From NCBI RefSeq assembly GCF_029953635.1, contig NZ_CP124543.1:5125455-5189454 (forward strand): a stretch of 64,000 nucleotides of DNA, given 5' to 3'. Origin of the DNA: Halotia branconii CENA392 (GTDB lineage: Bacteria; Cyanobacteriota; Cyanobacteriia; Cyanobacteriales; Nostocaceae). Positions 36,324-45,298 of the stretch are shown here, in pieces (position 1 is the first letter of the stretch; every line of letters begins with the position of its first letter). The position numbers and the translations under genes were made by a program. The notes beneath the pieces are model-generated. The model was not told where the DNA came from and made no database searches. It saw only the letters and a list, made by a program, of their open reading frames with translations.

Positions 36324-36727
36324 AAAACAATGTCCTGATTTAAGGAATTAAATATTAAAAGTTTAATTTGATATTCTTTTAAAGAATCTTGAATAAATTG
36401 ACGTGAAAAAAAGTCTTGGTATGTATCTTGGCTAATAGCTAGATATAAAATACGTTCTGGTTCTTCTTTTTTTAATGCTAGCCGATAATTCAGGGTTTGA
36501 CCTAAAGCAAGATGAAATTCCGTTACTTCCGATGCACCTATAAATGATTTAATTTCTACGGCTATTTTTTGACCTTGTTTTTGTGCTGCTAATAGTCTTT
36601 CTGCTCCTAAATCCACAAAAAATTCAATGTCATCAACTTTTAGATGCAGCGGATCATGAGTAATCATCCAACCATCTTTTTCTAAAGCGGTGCGGACAGA
36701 TTGATGGAATATATCTTTAGATGGCAT
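36311..36727 (-). CDS. xisH: XisH-like protein (PD-(D/E)xK nuclease-like)
   Basis: 138 residues from the ATG at 36727 (MPSKDIFHQSV), the conserved family start; the frame stays open 24 codons upstream but that part is not XisH. FFVDLGAERLLAA, then AVEIKSF and LGQTLNYRLAL form an arrangement (D39, E58-x-K60, then Gln) like PD-(D/E)xK nucleases. Known as an excision-controlling factor; its biochemical activity is unproven. A 20-codon leader frame derived from the neighbouring methyltransferase ends eight bases inside the xisH start region. Confidence 0.9.
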   Translation of the reverse strand: MPSKDIFHQSVRTALEKDGWMITHDPLHLKVDDIEFFVDLGAERLLAAQKQGQKIAVEIKSFIGASEVTEFHLALGQTLNYRLALKKEEPERILYLAISQDTYQDFFSRQFIQDSLKEYQIKLLIFNSLNQDIVLWKE

Positions 36728-36779
36728 AGGTATCGTCGAGTTTGCCAATAACAGCGCTAACGATTTGGGAATCTGACAT
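36717..36779 (-). pseudogene. Leader ORF derived from the methyltransferase 5' end
   Basis: Begins with ATG at 36779 and encodes MSDSQIVSAVIGKLDDTYAI then TAA. Twelve of the first 18 residues equal the N-terminus of the methyltransferase at 35289 (MSDSQAVSAAVAKLYNTY), and the ~48 bp upstream also align without gaps at about 73%. Its end overlaps the xisH start (ATGCCATCTAA), a layout suited to translational coupling. Confidence 0.75.
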
Positions 36780-36856
36780 GATGAGTAACGTTGCAGCAAT
36801 TCTGAGTTTATCGAATGCTGGACACTTTAGTTCGTAATTCGTATCGTGTTTGCTTT

Positions 36857-37282
36857 TTAAGATATAGTCCAATCTTCCAACTGCAAATTAGGCACTTTAT
36901 CAAAATCTTTCTGGTTGCGGGTTACTAAAATCCCATTTACAGACAGCGTAATTGCCGCAATTCGCAAATCTTGTGTGCCAACGCGAATTTTTTGCTTGAC
37001 TAACTGAGCATAAATTTTGCCAGCATCCTAACTAAATGTCAGCACATTAAGATTATTTAAGTCCTCTAATGTATCTTTTAATCTGGCATAAGCAAAGACT
37101 AAATCATTTGATGAAGTAGCCCTATTAATAACATTGAGTCGTCCAATTAGTTGTTCTTTTGCTGTAATAATAGTAATGGCAATATTTTGAGGATTCAATT
37201 TATTTAATCGCTTGATGATAAATGGATTACCTCTTTGCATTAATGATAGGTGATCCGTATCTAGAATCCTTAAATCATTCAA
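36857..37282 (-). pseudogene. vapC: VapC-like PIN-domain toxin with in-frame stop
   Basis: The frame runs 142 codons from ATG at 37282 to TAA at 36857-36859, broken only by a TAG at 37028-37030. Before the stop: LRILDTDHLSLMQRG with the first PIN aspartates, and TIITAKEQLIGRL. After it: KQKIRVGTQDLRIAAI, ILVTRNQKDF, LEDWTIS, which hold the remaining acidic residues. Without read-through the 84-residue product lacks half the active site. Its ATG overlaps the antitoxin stop. Confidence 0.85.
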
Positions 37283-37638
37283 CTTTGAATTTGCCTCTCT
37301 TCATTCTCTGCATCCAATTCGCGCCGATATTCTTCTATATACTCTAGCATCTCATCGAATTGTGGATCATCTTTATATTTACCAGCTATTTTCAACCAAG
37401 GGTTCTCTACTTTGGGTGCTTCAATTTCTAAAGTCACAATCTTGGCTGTTTCTAATCGAGTTTGCAAACTTTGACTAAGTTTTTCTATCGCTTCCGTTTC
37501 CGTATTTCCTAAACCTTCACAGTTTGGTAAACCTAACAATGTAGCTTTAACTGTGCCATCTGGTTGATTTTCAACCAACACATCATAAGTTAACTTAGGT
37601 GCTGTTTTGCTAGGATAAGTTTTCACGGTTAAATTCAT
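37279..37638 (-). CDS. VapB-like antitoxin partner of the broken PIN toxin
   Basis: 119 residues from the ATG at 37638 (MNLTVKTYPSKTAPKLTYDV); the frame extends upstream to 37917, but that part is not conserved in type. The first ~65 residues resemble a HicB/DUF-type fold (DGTVKATLLGLPNCEGLGNT) and the C-terminal half is charged and helical (DDPQFDEMLEYIEEYRREL), as in antitoxins linked to this VapC type. The ATGA overlap with the toxin is preserved. With the toxin disrupted it may be an orphan. Confidence 0.75.
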   Translation of the reverse strand: MNLTVKTYPSKTAPKLTYDVLVENQPDGTVKATLLGLPNCEGLGNTETEAIEKLSQSLQTRLETAKIVTLEIEAPKVENPWLKIAGKYKDDPQFDEMLEYIEEYRRELDAENEERQIQS

Positions 37639-38100
37639 GATATTTTTATCCTTAAATTTTAATCTTGCTTGATTATAACTTTGCAGCAAAATAATTGAGC
37701 GAAGGTCGTATTGATGAGTTTGGCAATATTTAGGTATGGTCTTTGCCCAACTTAACAACGGTGTTGATATTTTGCTGTGAAAGTGCGTTATCAGGAGTGA
37801 CAGTCGCAGACAGGGCAGTACTGAGTAAACAGTGTTACAAAACTTAGATTTTGTCTCAGCTAAACAGAAGTATGTAGTCTTCAGACTGGATGTATTTAGG
37901 CTCAAGGTTCTACACACTTCTTAATAAATCACCAGGAAAAACGCAAAACGTTCTAATCTAAAAGCTAACTGGGTTAATTTACTGGCAGTTTTGTAGGCAA
38001 TACTCTTAAGCTCATAAAGCATAGACACACCAATGTGTCAAGCCTCAAAGCGACCCAGACTTAACACATAAATGATTATGATGGGAGTTTTACAAATCCG
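37639..38100. other. Spacer with apcE promoter region
   Basis: 462 bp between divergent genes. GGGAG lies 14-18 bases upstream of the apcE ATG. I cannot identify promoter elements with confidence, and no gene is seen. Confidence 0.45.
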
Positions 38101-41100
38101 ATGAGTGTTAAGGCGAGTGGAGGAAGCTCTGTTGCGCGTCCGCAACTATATCAAACCCTAGCTGTAGCTACAATTACCCAAGCGGAACAGCAAGACCGTT
38201 TTTTGGCAAACGGTGAATTAAATGAATTGGCAAGCTATTTTGCCTCTGGTGCAAAGCGTCTAGAAATTGCCCAGACCCTCACAGAAAATTCCGAGATTAT
38301 TGTATCTAGGGCTGCTAATCGGATATTTGTCGGTGGTTCGCCAATGGCTTTTTTAGAAAAGCCCCAAGAAGCAGAATTGGCCATGGCCAGTGCTGGTAGT
38401 GGCGATGATGTTCAACAAGGAATGAGACTAGGAACCGTAACCTACGTTGAAAGCCGTGGTGGGTTTTTAGAAAATTTACGTTCAATTTTTAACTCATCTC
38501 CTAGCGGCCCGACACCTCCAGGCTTTAGACCAATTAATGTTGCCCGTTATGGCCCAAGTAACATGGCCAAGAGCTTACGGGATTTATCCTGGTTCTTGCG
38601 CTATGCAACTTATGCGATTGTTGCTGGAGACTCCAACATCATCGCAGTGAATACAAGAGGTCTGCGGGAAATCATTGAAAATGCTTGTTCTGGTGAAGCA
38701 ACGCTGGTAGCTTTGCAAGAAATTAAAGCAGCTTCGCTTTCTTATTTCCGCAATGACACTCAAGCTACAGAAATTGTGGCTCAGTACATGGATGTCTTGC
38801 TGACTGAATTTGAAGCAGCTACACCTTCCAACAAACTACGCCAACGTCCCTCTAGTGACCAACAAGGGTTGGAACTGCCGCAAATTTACTTTAATGCGTC
38901 AGAACGGCGACCGAAGTTTGTGATGAAGCCTGGATTATCAACCAGCGAAAAAAATGAGGTAATCAAAGCAGCATATCGGCAAATCTTTGAGCGCGATATT
39001 AGCCGTGCTTACAGCTTATCGATATCTGACCTCGAATCTAAAGTCAAAAACGGCGACATCTCAATGAAAGAGTTTGTTCGTCGTTTAGCAAAATCTCCTC
39101 TTTACCAAAAACAGTTTTACCAGCCTTTTATTAACAGCCGAGTTATCGAATTAGCTTTTCGTCACATTTTGGGACGGGGACCAAGTAGCCGAGAAGAAGT
39201 ACAAAAATACTTCTCGATTATTTCCAATGGTGGTATAGCAGCCTTAGTGGATGCTTTGGTCAATTCTGACGAATACGCCGATTACTTTGGTGAAGAAACA
39301 GTTCCGTATTTGCGGGGTCTGGGTCAAGAAGCCCAAGAATGTCGCAACTGGGGACCGCAGCAAGACCTGTTTAACTACAGTGCGCCTTTCCGCAAAATAC
39401 CTCAGTTTATTACCACCTTTGCTGCTTACGAACAGCCACTACCAGACCAACATCCTTATGGTTCTGGTAATGACCCCTTGGAAATTCAATTTGGGGCAAT
39501 TTTCCCGAAAGAAACCCGCAACCCCAGTAGCAGTCCAGCTCCTTTTGGCAAAGATACCAAGCGAATCTTGATTCACCAAGGACCGGGTATTAATAACCAA
39601 AATAGCAATCCTAAAGCACGGGGAGAGTTTCCTGGTTCTCTAGGACCAAAGGTGTTCCGTTTAGATCAACTTCCTGGTACTAGAGGTAAGAAGTCTCAAG
39701 CTGGAACCAATATTAAATTCTCCGAAAGCTCGACACAGGCTGTAATCAGGGCGACTTACTTACAAGTTTTTGGTCGCGAACTTTACGAAGGTCAGCGCCT
39801 GCAAGTGCAAGAAATTAAGCTAGAAAATGGCGAAATTTCGGTACGGGAGTTTGTTCGGGCTTTAGCTAAATCGGATGTCTTCCGTCAAATGTACTGGACA
39901 TCGCTGTATGTTTGTAAAGCGATCGAGTACATTCACCGCCGCTTGTTAGGTCGTCCTACCTACGGTCGTCAAGAGAACAACAAGTATTTTGACATTGCCT
40001 CTAAGAAAGGCTTTTACGCGGTGGTTGATGCCATCATCGATAGCCTAGAGTACAGCGAAGCCTTTGGTGAAGATACAGTTCCTTACGAACGGTACTTAAC
40101 TCCTGCGGGTGTTGGCTTGCGACAGTTACGGGTTGGTAGTATTCGTGAAGACGTTGGTGCAAAAGTTGAGAAAGAAGAAGCACTACGATTTGTGGAACTG
40201 GGTACAGTTACCCAAACACGGACAGAACCAGATATTCAGTTCCGCATCAACCAAGGTGTTAGTAAGCAGCGAGAACAAACCAAAGTCTTCAAGTTGGTAG
40301 CCAATACCAGCGACAAAGTTGCTGTGAAAATTGTGATTAATGCTGCTTACCGTCAGATTTTCGAGCGTGATGTTGCACCTTACATCATCAAAAATGAGTT
40401 TACGGTACTAGAAAGTAAATTGGGTAACGGTGAAATTACCGTTAAAGAATTTATCGAAGGTTTGGGTTACTCAAATCTCTACCTGAAAGAGTTCTACACA
40501 CCCTATCCCAACACCAAGGTCATTGAGTTGGGAACAAAACACTTCCTAGGACGCGCGCCAATTGACCAAGCAGAAATCCGTAAATATAACCAAATTTTGG
40601 CAAGTCAAGGTATTCGTGCCTTTATTGGTACTCTGCTAAATAGTGCAGAATATCGCCAAGTATTTGGTGAAGATACGGTTCCTTATCGACGTTTCCCGAC
40701 TTTACCAGCGGCTAACTTCCCGAATACGGAAAAGCTTTACAACCAACTAACCAAGCAAAATGATGATGTGGTTGTACCTAGCTTTGAGCCGGTAAAGTCT
40801 AGTTTCGATGGTGGAAATACGCTGACCGCAGATTTGGCAACACAAGACAATGGCAAGTTGTTGTCGATGGACTTGGGTCGTTCTTACAACAACGATCGCG
40901 GACAATCTGTGAAAGTGGGTGTAGATCGTCGCCAAGCAGCACGTATTTATCGCCTGAGTTTAGGTGCTAACAAGTCAGAAATCCAACAAGTACTTAATGC
41001 TGCTTACTGTCAAGTATTAGATGTATTTGGCGGTCAGGTTCCTGATGATTACCGCTGTGCCGAACTAGACAACAAACTGGAAAATGGAGACATTTCTGTA

Positions 41101-41370
41101 CGGGAGTTTGTCCGTCAACTAGCTAGTTCGGAAACATATCGCCAACGGTTCTGTACGGCTTATCCCCAAGCCAAAGTGATTGAGTTCCTATTCCGTCACC
41201 TGTTAGGGCGTACACCAGCCACTCCAGGCGAAATTAGCCAGTATAGTCAGATGTTAAGCGATCGCAGTTTACCTAATGTTGTCGAAGCGATCATCAATAG
41301 CCCAGAGTACACCCGCTACTTTGGTTGTGATGTGGTTCCTTACCAGCGCATCCCATCTGATGCTGACTAG
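38101..41370 (+). CDS. apcE: ApcE, phycobilisome core-membrane linker (LCM)
   Basis: 1089 residues. An N-terminal phycobiliprotein-like domain (about 18-245) is interrupted by the PB loop (about 78-145) and carries the bilin-binding cysteine at C196 (NACSGEAT). Four linker (REP) domains follow at about 281-405, 541-665, 738-865 and 957-1084, each with the AYxQ(I/V)F...NGxISxxEFV and ExLGR-type pattern. It scaffolds the core and is a terminal energy emitter to photosystem II. Four repeats predict a pentacylindrical core, as in Anabaena. It is the first gene of the apc cluster. Confidence 0.98.
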   Translation: MSVKASGGSSVARPQLYQTLAVATITQAEQQDRFLANGELNELASYFASGAKRLEIAQTLTENSEIIVSRAANRIFVGGSPMAFLEKPQEAELAMASAGSGDDVQQGMRLGTVTYVESRGGFLENLRSIFNSSPSGPTPPGFRPINVARYGPSNMAKSLRDLSWFLRYATYAIVAGDSNIIAVNTRGLREIIENACSGEATLVALQEIKAASLSYFRNDTQATEIVAQYMDVLLTEFEAATPSNKLRQRPSSDQQGLELPQIYFNASERRPKFVMKPGLSTSEKNEVIKAAYRQIFERDISRAYSLSISDLESKVKNGDISMKEFVRRLAKSPLYQKQFYQPFINSRVIELAFRHILGRGPSSREEVQKYFSIISNGGIAALVDALVNSDEYADYFGEETVPYLRGLGQEAQECRNWGPQQDLFNYSAPFRKIPQFITTFAAYEQPLPDQHPYGSGNDPLEIQFGAIFPKETRNPSSSPAPFGKDTKRILIHQGPGINNQNSNPKARGEFPGSLGPKVFRLDQLPGTRGKKSQAGTNIKFSESSTQAVIRATYLQVFGRELYEGQRLQVQEIKLENGEISVREFVRALAKSDVFRQMYWTSLYVCKAIEYIHRRLLGRPTYGRQENNKYFDIASKKGFYAVVDAIIDSLEYSEAFGEDTVPYERYLTPAGVGLRQLRVGSIREDVGAKVEKEEALRFVELGTVTQTRTEPDIQFRINQGVSKQREQTKVFKLVANTSDKVAVKIVINAAYRQIFERDVAPYIIKNEFTVLESKLGNGEITVKEFIEGLGYSNLYLKEFYTPYPNTKVIELGTKHFLGRAPIDQAEIRKYNQILASQGIRAFIGTLLNSAEYRQVFGEDTVPYRRFPTLPAANFPNTEKLYNQLTKQNDDVVVPSFEPVKSSFDGGNTLTADLATQDNGKLLSMDLGRSYNNDRGQSVKVGVDRRQAARIYRLSLGANKSEIQQVLNAAYCQVLDVFGGQVPDDYRCAELDNKLENGDISVREFVRQLASSETYRQRFCTAYPQAKVIEFLFRHLLGRTPATPGEISQYSQMLSDRSLPNVVEAIINSPEYTRYFGCDVVPYQRIPSDAD

Positions 41371-41422
41371 GAAGAATCTGAGTTTAGTTTGATTGTTTAC
41401 GGCGATCGCTAAACATTAACTT

Positions 41423-41464
41423 AGCCAATAGTCAATAGTCTCAAACTACTGACTATTGGCTTTT
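41423..41464 (+). terminator. Probable terminator after apcE
   Basis: AGCCAATAGTCA pairs with TGACTATTGGCT (12 bp, 15-base loop), followed by TTTT. Together with the gap before apcA it suggests apcE and apcABC can be transcribed separately. Confidence 0.55.
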
Positions 41465-41606
41465 GGCAACCTTTTGAGATGACAGTTTTGATTGTAAATT
41501 CTGAAAAAAAATATTACAAAATATTAAGAGCAGTCATAAATGCTCTACAGAATGCCGGAAAATGTTTTGCGGAAGGGAACTGAATTTGAAAGCTTGTTTA
41601 CTTGTA

Positions 41607-41636
41607 TTGACTTAAGTAGGCTGTTAACAAAATAGT
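41607..41636 (+). promoter_or_regulatory. Candidate apcA promoter
   Basis: TTGACT at 41607-41612 and AATAGT at 41631-41636 with an 18-base spacer give a fair sigma-70-type match, leaving a ~120-base leader before apcA. Based on sequence only. Confidence 0.35.
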
Positions 41637-41756
41637 CATAACAGTCATGCAACTGTAGTCTCTCAAAAAAGAGCATACAGAGCTACGCTCAACCAAATTA
41701 CAGTCGCACCTGTTTAATCAAAATCCTGGTTTCATTAGTTTTGGAGGAATCCATTA

Positions 41757-42242
41757 ATGAGTATCGTCACGAAGTCTATCGTGAATGCTGATGCAGAAGC
41801 CCGCTATCTTAGCCCTGGCGAACTGGATCGGATTAAAAGCTTTGTTTCAGGTGGTGAGCGTCGCCTCCGCATTGCTCAAATTTTGACCGAAAATCGCGAA
41901 CGGATTGTTAAGCAAGCTGGCGACCAACTTTTCCAAAAGCGCCCTGATGTTGTCTCTCCTGGTGGCAATGCTTACGGTCAAGAAATGACAGCTACTTGTC
42001 TACGTGATCTAGATTATTACCTGCGTTTGATCACCTACGGAATCGTTTCTGGTGATGTTACCCCCATCGAAGAAATTGGTGTTGTGGGTGTTCGTGAAAT
42101 GTACAAGTCCCTCGGCACTCCTATTGACGCTGTTGCTGGTGGTGTCACCGCGATGAAGAATGTTGCTGCCTCCCTATTGTCTGGTGAAGACAGTGGTGAA
42201 GCTGGCGCTTACTTCGACTATTTAGTCGGTGCGATGCAGTAG
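41757..42242 (+). CDS. apcA: Allophycocyanin alpha subunit
   Basis: 161 residues. Phycobiliprotein fold with the chromophore cysteine C81 in TATCLRDLDYYLRL. With ApcB it forms the trimers of the phycobilisome core. A strong TTGGAGGAAT site precedes it. It is followed by apcB 66 bp later in the same operon. Confidence 0.98.
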   Translation: MSIVTKSIVNADAEARYLSPGELDRIKSFVSGGERRLRIAQILTENRERIVKQAGDQLFQKRPDVVSPGGNAYGQEMTATCLRDLDYYLRLITYGIVSGDVTPIEEIGVVGVREMYKSLGTPIDAVAGGVTAMKNVAASLLSGEDSGEAGAYFDYLVGAMQ

Positions 42243-42308
42243 GCTCAAGTTGTTTCCCTGCTGAAACAGAAGTATTGCAATAAGGTTGGAAATAAGGAAA
42301 TAACAACA

Positions 42309-42794
42309 ATGCAAGACGCAATTACCGCTGTCATTAACTCTTCAGACGTTCAAGGCAAGTATTTAGATTCATCTGCCCTGTCAAAGCTCAAAGGCTACTT
42401 TGCAACTGGCGAACTACGCGTACGTGCTGCTAGCACAATCAGCGCTAACGCAGCTGCGATCGTCAAAGAAGCTGTAGCTAAATCTTTGTTGTACTCTGAT
42501 ATCACCCGCCCCGGTGGTAACATGTACACCACTCGCCGTTATGCTGCTTGCATCCGCGATTTGGACTACTATCTACGTTATGCTACCTATGCTATGTTAG
42601 CTGGCGATACTTCCATCCTGGATGAGCGTGTACTAAATGGCTTAAAGGAAACCTACAATTCCTTGGGTGTTCCTGTTGGTGCTACCGTACAAGCGATCCA
42701 ATCAATCAAAGAAGTAACAGCCAGCTTGGTAGGCCCTGATGCCGGTAAAGAAATGGGTGTTTACTTAGACTATATCTCCTCTGGCTTAAGCTAA
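42309..42794 (+). CDS. apcB: Allophycocyanin beta subunit
   Basis: 161 residues. Chromophore cysteine C81 in YAACIRDLDYYLRY and the normally N-methylated asparagine N71 (GGNMY) are present. Partner of ApcA in core trimers. AAGGAAATAACAAC precedes the ATG. Confidence 0.98.
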   Translation: MQDAITAVINSSDVQGKYLDSSALSKLKGYFATGELRVRAASTISANAAAIVKEAVAKSLLYSDITRPGGNMYTTRRYAACIRDLDYYLRYATYAMLAGDTSILDERVLNGLKETYNSLGVPVGATVQAIQSIKEVTASLVGPDAGKEMGVYLDYISSGLS

Positions 42795-43035
42795 GAGTTC
42801 GTTTGCACTTACAAATATTAGGTGCGAATTTATTGAGGTCTGGAAATCAACTGTGAGTGCTAGAAAGTTTTGTCGCTTATCTTGTTAAATATTTCAGTGA
42901 TGAGTGTTAGCTGTCTAGTATTGATACTTGATTTCCAGCCTTGGAGTGACTAATTTAAAAATTTGCATAAAATATACACTCCCATTTTTTTTGAAATAAA
43001 AAAGTTTTCACAATAACCACAGGAGATTTTAAGAT

Positions 43036-43242
43036 ATGGCGCGGTTGTTTAAAATTACTGCTTGCGTTCCTAGCCAAACTCGGATTCGCACTCAACGCGA
43101 ACTGCAAAATACCTACTTCACCAAGCTGGTTCCTTACGATAGTTGGTTCCGTGAACAGCAACGGATTCAAAAAATGGGTGGCAAAATCGTTAAAGTGGAA
43201 TTAGCAACTGGTAAACAAGGTACAAATGCAGGTTTGCTGTAA
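43036..43242 (+). CDS. apcC: Phycobilisome core linker LC7.8
   Basis: 68 residues, the standard size, with the CpcD-like fold sequence MARLFKITACVPSQTRIRTQ. Binds allophycocyanin trimers at the ends of core cylinders. AGGAG precedes the ATG by about ten bases. It lies 241 bp after apcB; the gap may allow differential mRNA levels. The terminator follows. Confidence 0.97.
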   Translation: MARLFKITACVPSQTRIRTQRELQNTYFTKLVPYDSWFREQQRIQKMGGKIVKVELATGKQGTNAGLL

Positions 43243-43574
43243 TTGTTATATATAGACCGAAAATTATTTTAGGGAGTTACAAAGAGGTCAAGATAGACCT
43301 CTTTTTTGTTGACTGTTTTTGAAGTTAAAAGTCAAAAGTTAAAAATCAAAAAAATTTGTTGATTGATGCAAGAGGTCTATCTTTTCTCAAGACTATTGGT
43401 TCATCGCATAAAATTTGATTAGTTAACTCATTCTTAGCTTTTCTTCCTTTGCGTTCTCTGCGTCCTTTGCGGTACCCTGCGGAAGCCGCTAGCGCGTCTA
43501 CGTTCTTCTAACCTTCAAAATTAATGGGACAGACCACTAGGTATGAGAAGATAATTAGAAATTAATCATAAATC
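43243..43574. other. Spacer after apcC
   Basis: 332 bp: the terminator, short AAAAGTTAAAA-type repeats, and a CTCTGCGTCCTTTGCGG dispersed repeat at about 43455-43480. No gene. Confidence 0.55.
43281..43307 (+). terminator. Rho-independent terminator of the apcABC operon
   Basis: AAAGAGGTC/GACCTCTTT stem with a 6-base loop, followed directly by a T-run, 38 bp after the apcC stop. Confidence 0.9.
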
Positions 43575-44990
43575 TTGCAATTTAGTGTGAGAAAATTATT
43601 TTTCCAGCTTGGTGCTGTTTTCTGGATGATTAGCATCAGCGTTTTAATCTTGTTTGGATGCAGTAGTTTAAGACATACCTTGTTTCAGTCGGGAGTTTTC
43701 GATCTGGGAATATACGATCAGGTCGTTTACTTAATGAGTCAAGGACAACCGCCAATCTCTTCTTTTTTAGGCTTTCATCATTTGGGCAACCATGCAGCCT
43801 GGGCTGTTTATCCGTTGGCTTTACTGTACAAAATTTACCCCAGCCCTTATTGGTTATTAGCTGTGCAAGCAGTAGCATTGGCTTTAGGTGCTTTGCCTAC
43901 TTGGTATCTTGCCCGTCAAGCAGGGTTAAAGGAAAACCAAGCAGTCACAATGTCAGCAGTTTACCTACTGTATCCCTTAATTTTTAATGTCAATTTATTT
44001 GAATTTCACCCGGAAGTGATGGCTGTCCCAGTATTGCTGGGGGTAGTTTTAGCAGCACGAGTAGGTAAATTAGGGTGGTTTTGTTTAGGCACTATTTTTA
44101 TTTTGGGATGTAAAGCCGTTTTATCTCTGACAGTAGCGGCTATGGGCTTTTGGCTGCTGGTGTTTGAAAAGCGGCGCGTGTATGGTGCGATCGCCTTAAT
44201 TGCTGGTATTATTTGGTTTTTAATTGCTAGTCAGATAATTATTCCCCTGTTTAGTAATGATGAAGTAGCAGCAGTATCACGTTACAGCTATCTAGGCGAT
44301 TCAGTTTTAGAAATTGCCAAAAATTTATTGCTAAAACCCCAGTTGGTATTGAGTAGGATATTTTCGCTAGATACTTTAGGATATTTGGCGTTATTAATTG
44401 CACCTCTGGTTTGGGGATTGACACCAAGACAGCTAACTCCTTTAGTAAGTGCGATCCCCGCTTTAGCGTTGAATATTCTTTCTGACAAACAGGCACAAAG
44501 AGATTTAATTCATCAATATTCTTTACCAATTTTGCCTTTTTTGATTTTAGCTGTCATTGCCAGCCTGAGTGCTGGTAAAGGATGGTTTAAAAATAGACGC
44601 ACAATTATTTTATGGGCTTTGCTGGCTTTTATAGTGTTAGGAAAATATAGCTATTTTTGGTCACGCTACTTAAGATCGATAGATACTTGGCAAGCAACAC
44701 GGCAAGCGATCGCTCAAATTCATACCAAAGGCGCTGTTTTAACTACTCATAGTATTGCCCCACATTTAACCCACCGCCCTTTTATTCAATTTACAGACGA
44801 TTTGAGTGGTTCACCACCTGACTTCAAACAATTTGAGTACATTTTATTAAATGTCCGTCATCCAGATGGTACTCATAATCCTGAATTTGCTAAAAAGTTA
44901 GTTAATCAATTGAAAAATAATGATTATTTTCAAATAACATATCAACATGATGATGTCTATTTATTTGTGAATAATTCTTCAATCAAGTAA
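43575..44990 (+). CDS. DUF2079 polytopic membrane protein (GT-C-like)
   Basis: 471 residues from a TTG at 43575; a GTG at 43587 is an alternative. About 10 membrane helices with the DUF2079 hallmarks near the N-terminus (SGVFDLGIYDQVVYLMSQGQ, SFLGFHHLGNHAAWAVYPLA) and a soluble C-terminal tail. The early Asp-rich loop between helices 1 and 2 resembles the catalytic loop of GT-C glycosyltransferases using lipid-linked sugars, but no activity is proven. It is the first of four such membrane proteins in this stretch. Confidence 0.8.
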   Translation: MQFSVRKLFFQLGAVFWMISISVLILFGCSSLRHTLFQSGVFDLGIYDQVVYLMSQGQPPISSFLGFHHLGNHAAWAVYPLALLYKIYPSPYWLLAVQAVALALGALPTWYLARQAGLKENQAVTMSAVYLLYPLIFNVNLFEFHPEVMAVPVLLGVVLAARVGKLGWFCLGTIFILGCKAVLSLTVAAMGFWLLVFEKRRVYGAIALIAGIIWFLIASQIIIPLFSNDEVAAVSRYSYLGDSVLEIAKNLLLKPQLVLSRIFSLDTLGYLALLIAPLVWGLTPRQLTPLVSAIPALALNILSDKQAQRDLIHQYSLPILPFLILAVIASLSAGKGWFKNRRTIILWALLAFIVLGKYSYFWSRYLRSIDTWQATRQAIAQIHTKGAVLTTHSIAPHLTHRPFIQFTDDLSGSPPDFKQFEYILLNVRHPDGTHNPEFAKKLVNQLKNNDYFQITYQHDDVYLFVNNSSIK

Positions 44991-45298
44991 CATATTTTAT
45001 ACTTTATATCTCTATCTTGAATAGTCCTAAACTTTTTGTAAAAAACTCTATTTTTTCTTTCTCTGTGTTCTCTGTCTTGAAAAGTTTGTTACGGAGGAGC
45101 CAGTGCGGTCTTGGGGGTTTCCACGACGCCACTTGCTTCAACGGGGGGAACCCCCCTCCGGGTTCGCCAGTCACCTGCGGAGGGAAACCCTCCCGCAGTG
45201 CTGGACTCACCGCAACGCAGTGGCTCCCCATGAGCAACTGGCGTTGGAAACCCTCCTCACAACTTTTCGCTGCGTCCTCTGCGGTTCGATAAAAAAAT
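44991..45298. other. Spacer occupied by a dispersed repeat element
   Basis: 308 bp. From about 45091 to 45245 it is a GC-rich, hairpin-forming element with GGTCTTGGGGGTTTCC, related to 24734-24772 and 28330-28412, followed by GCGTCCTCTGCGG. Apparent reading frames through it are artefacts of the repeat. Confidence 0.65.

Larger units (their letters stand above)
41371..41756. other. apcE-apcA spacer
   Basis: 386 bp with the terminator and candidate promoter listed separately, and a strong GGAGG (41743-41747) before apcA. Confidence 0.6.

Noticed and set aside
37639..37917. 93-codon N-terminal extension of the vapB-like gene
   Set aside because: The extension has non-coding character, and the natural antitoxin start is the ATG at 37638.
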